From BRH-c54 sp032251145 (GTDB taxonomy: Bacteria > Bacteroidota > Bacteroidia > Flavobacteriales_E > Vicingaceae), in the NCBI GenBank assembly GCA_032251145.1, contig JAVVER010000143.1:1-7388 (forward strand): 7,388 bases of DNA, written 5' to 3'. Both the position numbers and the translations under genes were made by a program. Below are positions 6,280 through 7,388 of this stretch, in pieces. The notes beneath the pieces are model-generated. The model ran no database searches and had not been told where the DNA came from. It saw only the letters and a list, made by a program, of their open reading frames with translations. Position 1 is the first letter of the stretch; each line of letters begins with the position of its first letter.

Positions 6280-6939
6280 TTATTTAAACCTCGCAATAAT
6301 AGAAATACCGCCTTTTACTTTATCATTCAATTTTACATTTAACTCAACATCTAAAGGTAAAAGCAAATCTACTCTAGAACCGAATTTTATAAAACCACAC
6401 TCATCGGTTTGTATAGCATCGGTATTTTCTTTTCCAAAGAAAACAATACGTTTAGCTAAAGCACCTGCAATTTGTCTGAATAATACAGCTCTTCCTTGGC
6501 TATCTTCAACTACAATGGTCGTTCTTTCATTTTCTGTAGATGCTTTTGGATGCCAAGCAACTAAATATTTTCCAGGATGATACTTGAAATATTTTAATAT
6601 TCCAGAAATAGGGTAGCGGTTTAAATGCACATTAACAGGCGACATAAACACAGAAACTTGTAAACGTTTCTCATTAAAATATTCTGTCTCCATTACTTCT
6701 TCAATAACCACAACTTTTCCATCAGCTGGGGAGATTATTTCTCCATCTCTTGCTATAAAATTCCTACTCGGACTTCTGAAAAATTGAAGGATAACAATAA
6801 TTAAAAATGCAGAAATTGCATATCCTAGCCATTTAATAATCGTAAAATCATTTAAAAAGAAATAAATAATACCATTTAAAATGATAGAGAATAAAAGTAC
6901 AACGATTAATGAGGGATATCCCTGTTTGTGAAATTTCAT
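6280..6939 (-). CDS. psd: Phosphatidylserine decarboxylase (short, self-processing pyruvoyl type)
   Basis: This 219-residue enzyme should convert phosphatidylserine to phosphatidylethanolamine at the inner membrane. Two hydrophobic segments at about 11-29 and 34-52 anchor it. The catalytic part follows: SPADGKV at 70-76 with Asp73, MSPVNVHLNRYP with His105, QIAGALAKRIV at 156-166, and FGSRV at 186-190. Self-cleavage between Gly187 and Ser188 would create the beta chain and a small alpha chain with an N-terminal pyruvoyl group made from Ser188. Length and motifs fit the short Psd subfamily (FGSR in place of the LGST of E. coli Psd). Start ATG at 6939, 23 bases after the stop of the coiled-coil gene, so the two are probably co-transcribed. 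In many relatives the neighbour of psd is cdsA; here it is not, at least immediately. Confidence 0.95.
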   Translation of the reverse strand: MKFHKQGYPSLIVVLLFSIILNGIIYFFLNDFTIIKWLGYAISAFLIIVILQFFRSPSRNFIARDGEIISPADGKVVVIEEVMETEYFNEKRLQVSVFMSPVNVHLNRYPISGILKYFKYHPGKYLVAWHPKASTENERTTIVVEDSQGRAVLFRQIAGALAKRIVFFGKENTDAIQTDECGFIKFGSRVDLLLPLDVELNVKLNDKVKGGISIIARFK

Positions 6940-6962
6940 GTTAATAGATAATTGAGTTAGGG

Positions 6963-7388
6963 TTATAATTTAATTTTTTTACCACCAGCAAACTGTTTAG
7001 CCGCTTTTGATAATTTTTTCTTTTTGTTAGAAGTATTATTTGAAGAGGTAGATTTGATGGTAAAACCAGCTTCATTGGCATTTTCTTCCATTTCTTCTTG
7101 CTGTTGTTTAGCTTCTGCTTCTGCTTTTTCCTTAGCCAACCTCTCTTCTTCTAATTTAGCATTAGCTTTGGCTTCTGTAATAGCGTTTTCTTCTTCCATT
7201 TTTTTGCGGTATTCCTCCATTTCTTTTTTCTTAGCCTCTTCATCTAAGCGTTTTTGTTTCGCTTCTGCTGCTGCTTTTTCTTTAGCTAATTTTTCTTCTT
7301 GCTCACGTTTTTCGGCAGCTTCTTTTTCCGCTTTGGCTTTTGCTTCTGCTTCAGCATTCACCTTGGCTTCTGCTTCCGCTTTTTCTTT
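6963..7388 (-). CDS. Ala/Glu/Lys-rich coiled-coil protein, C-terminal part (cut by window edge)
   Basis: The frame is open through the edge of the window and ends with TAA at 6963-6965, leaving 141 visible residues. A GTG at 7361 could be mistaken for the start, but the same composition continues upstream of it (KEKAEAEAK), so it is read as an internal valine. Residues 1-103 are almost only Ala, Glu, Lys, Gln and Arg, suggesting a long coiled coil or single alpha-helix. EEKLAKEKAAAEAKQ (31-45) recurs exactly 50 residues later as EERLAKEKAEAEAKQ (81-95), and KEKAEAEAK also occurs at 1-9. A Ser/Thr/Asn linker (113-120) leads to a basic tail, NKKKKLSKAAKQFAGGKKIKL is split here as NKKKKLSKAAK and QFAGGKKIKL. 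Such helices resemble TolA-like spacers, but without the N-terminus I cannot assign the family. It is probably co-transcribed with psd. Confidence 0.8.
   Translation of the reverse strand, partial: KEKAEAEAKVNAEAEAKAKAEKEAAEKREQEEKLAKEKAAAEAKQKRLDEEAKKKEMEEYRKKMEEENAITEAKANAKLEEERLAKEKAEAEAKQQQEEMEENANEAGFTIKSTSSNNTSNKKKKLSKAAKQFAGGKKIKL
7104..7298. repeat. Coding repeats within the coiled-coil gene
   Basis: The stretches at 7104-7148 and 7254-7298 encode 15-residue blocks identical at 13 positions (core LAKEKA, then AEAKQ), spaced by exactly 150 bases. They reflect internal duplication or strong composition bias within the helical region, not a separate element. Confidence 0.6.

Noticed and set aside
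7359..7361. GTG as the start of the coiled-coil protein
   Set aside because: The same reading frame and the same Ala/Glu/Lys composition continue upstream to the window edge, so this is an internal codon of a truncated gene.

Overview
The window looks like chromosomal DNA from a member of the Bacteroidota, most likely a flavobacterium-like lineage. The reasons are the AT-rich sequence, the near absence of Shine-Dalgarno motifs before the starts, the short phosphatidylserine decarboxylase, and a Bat (Bacteroides aerotolerance) operon in the gene order usual for that phylum. All supported genes are on the minus strand, so the region reads from the high-coordinate end to the low-coordinate end. 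The placement is an inference from gene content, not from a marker gene.

Reading in transcription order: the window opens with the 3' end of a gene for an Ala/Glu/Lys-rich coiled-coil protein (6963-7388, cut by the edge). It is followed 23 bases later by psd (6280-6939), which makes phosphatidylethanolamine. A 220-base spacer (6060-6279) then separates this lipid pair from the Bat cluster. The Bat cluster consists of a MoxR-type AAA+ ATPase (5010-6059), a DUF58 von Willebrand-like protein (4061-4939), a membrane-anchored BatD-like protein (3120-4064), BatA (2129-3127), BatB (1102-2136) and the N-terminal half of the TPR protein BatC (1-444, cut by the edge). The stretch from DUF58 to batB is tightly packed, with 4- to 8-base overlaps and non-ATG starts (GTG for the BatD-like gene, TTG for batB). 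This suggests translational coupling. By family knowledge, the MoxR ATPase acts as a chaperone-like partner for the vWA proteins DUF58, BatA and BatB, which are held at the inner membrane beside the periplasmic TPR protein.

The unusual part is between batB and batC. There the operon is split by about 650 bases carrying a small PDDEXK-type GxxExxY protein gene (455-838) and a 263-base non-coding segment. That segment holds two diverged direct repeats (44 of 50 aligned bases identical). Each repeat folds into a long bulged hairpin, with one covarying base pair and a G.U wobble in the sense transcript. The batB stop codon lies inside the arm of one of these hairpins. I read this as a candidate repeat-plus-nuclease cassette that inserted into an otherwise standard bat operon. 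That reading is an inference and needs comparison with related genomes.
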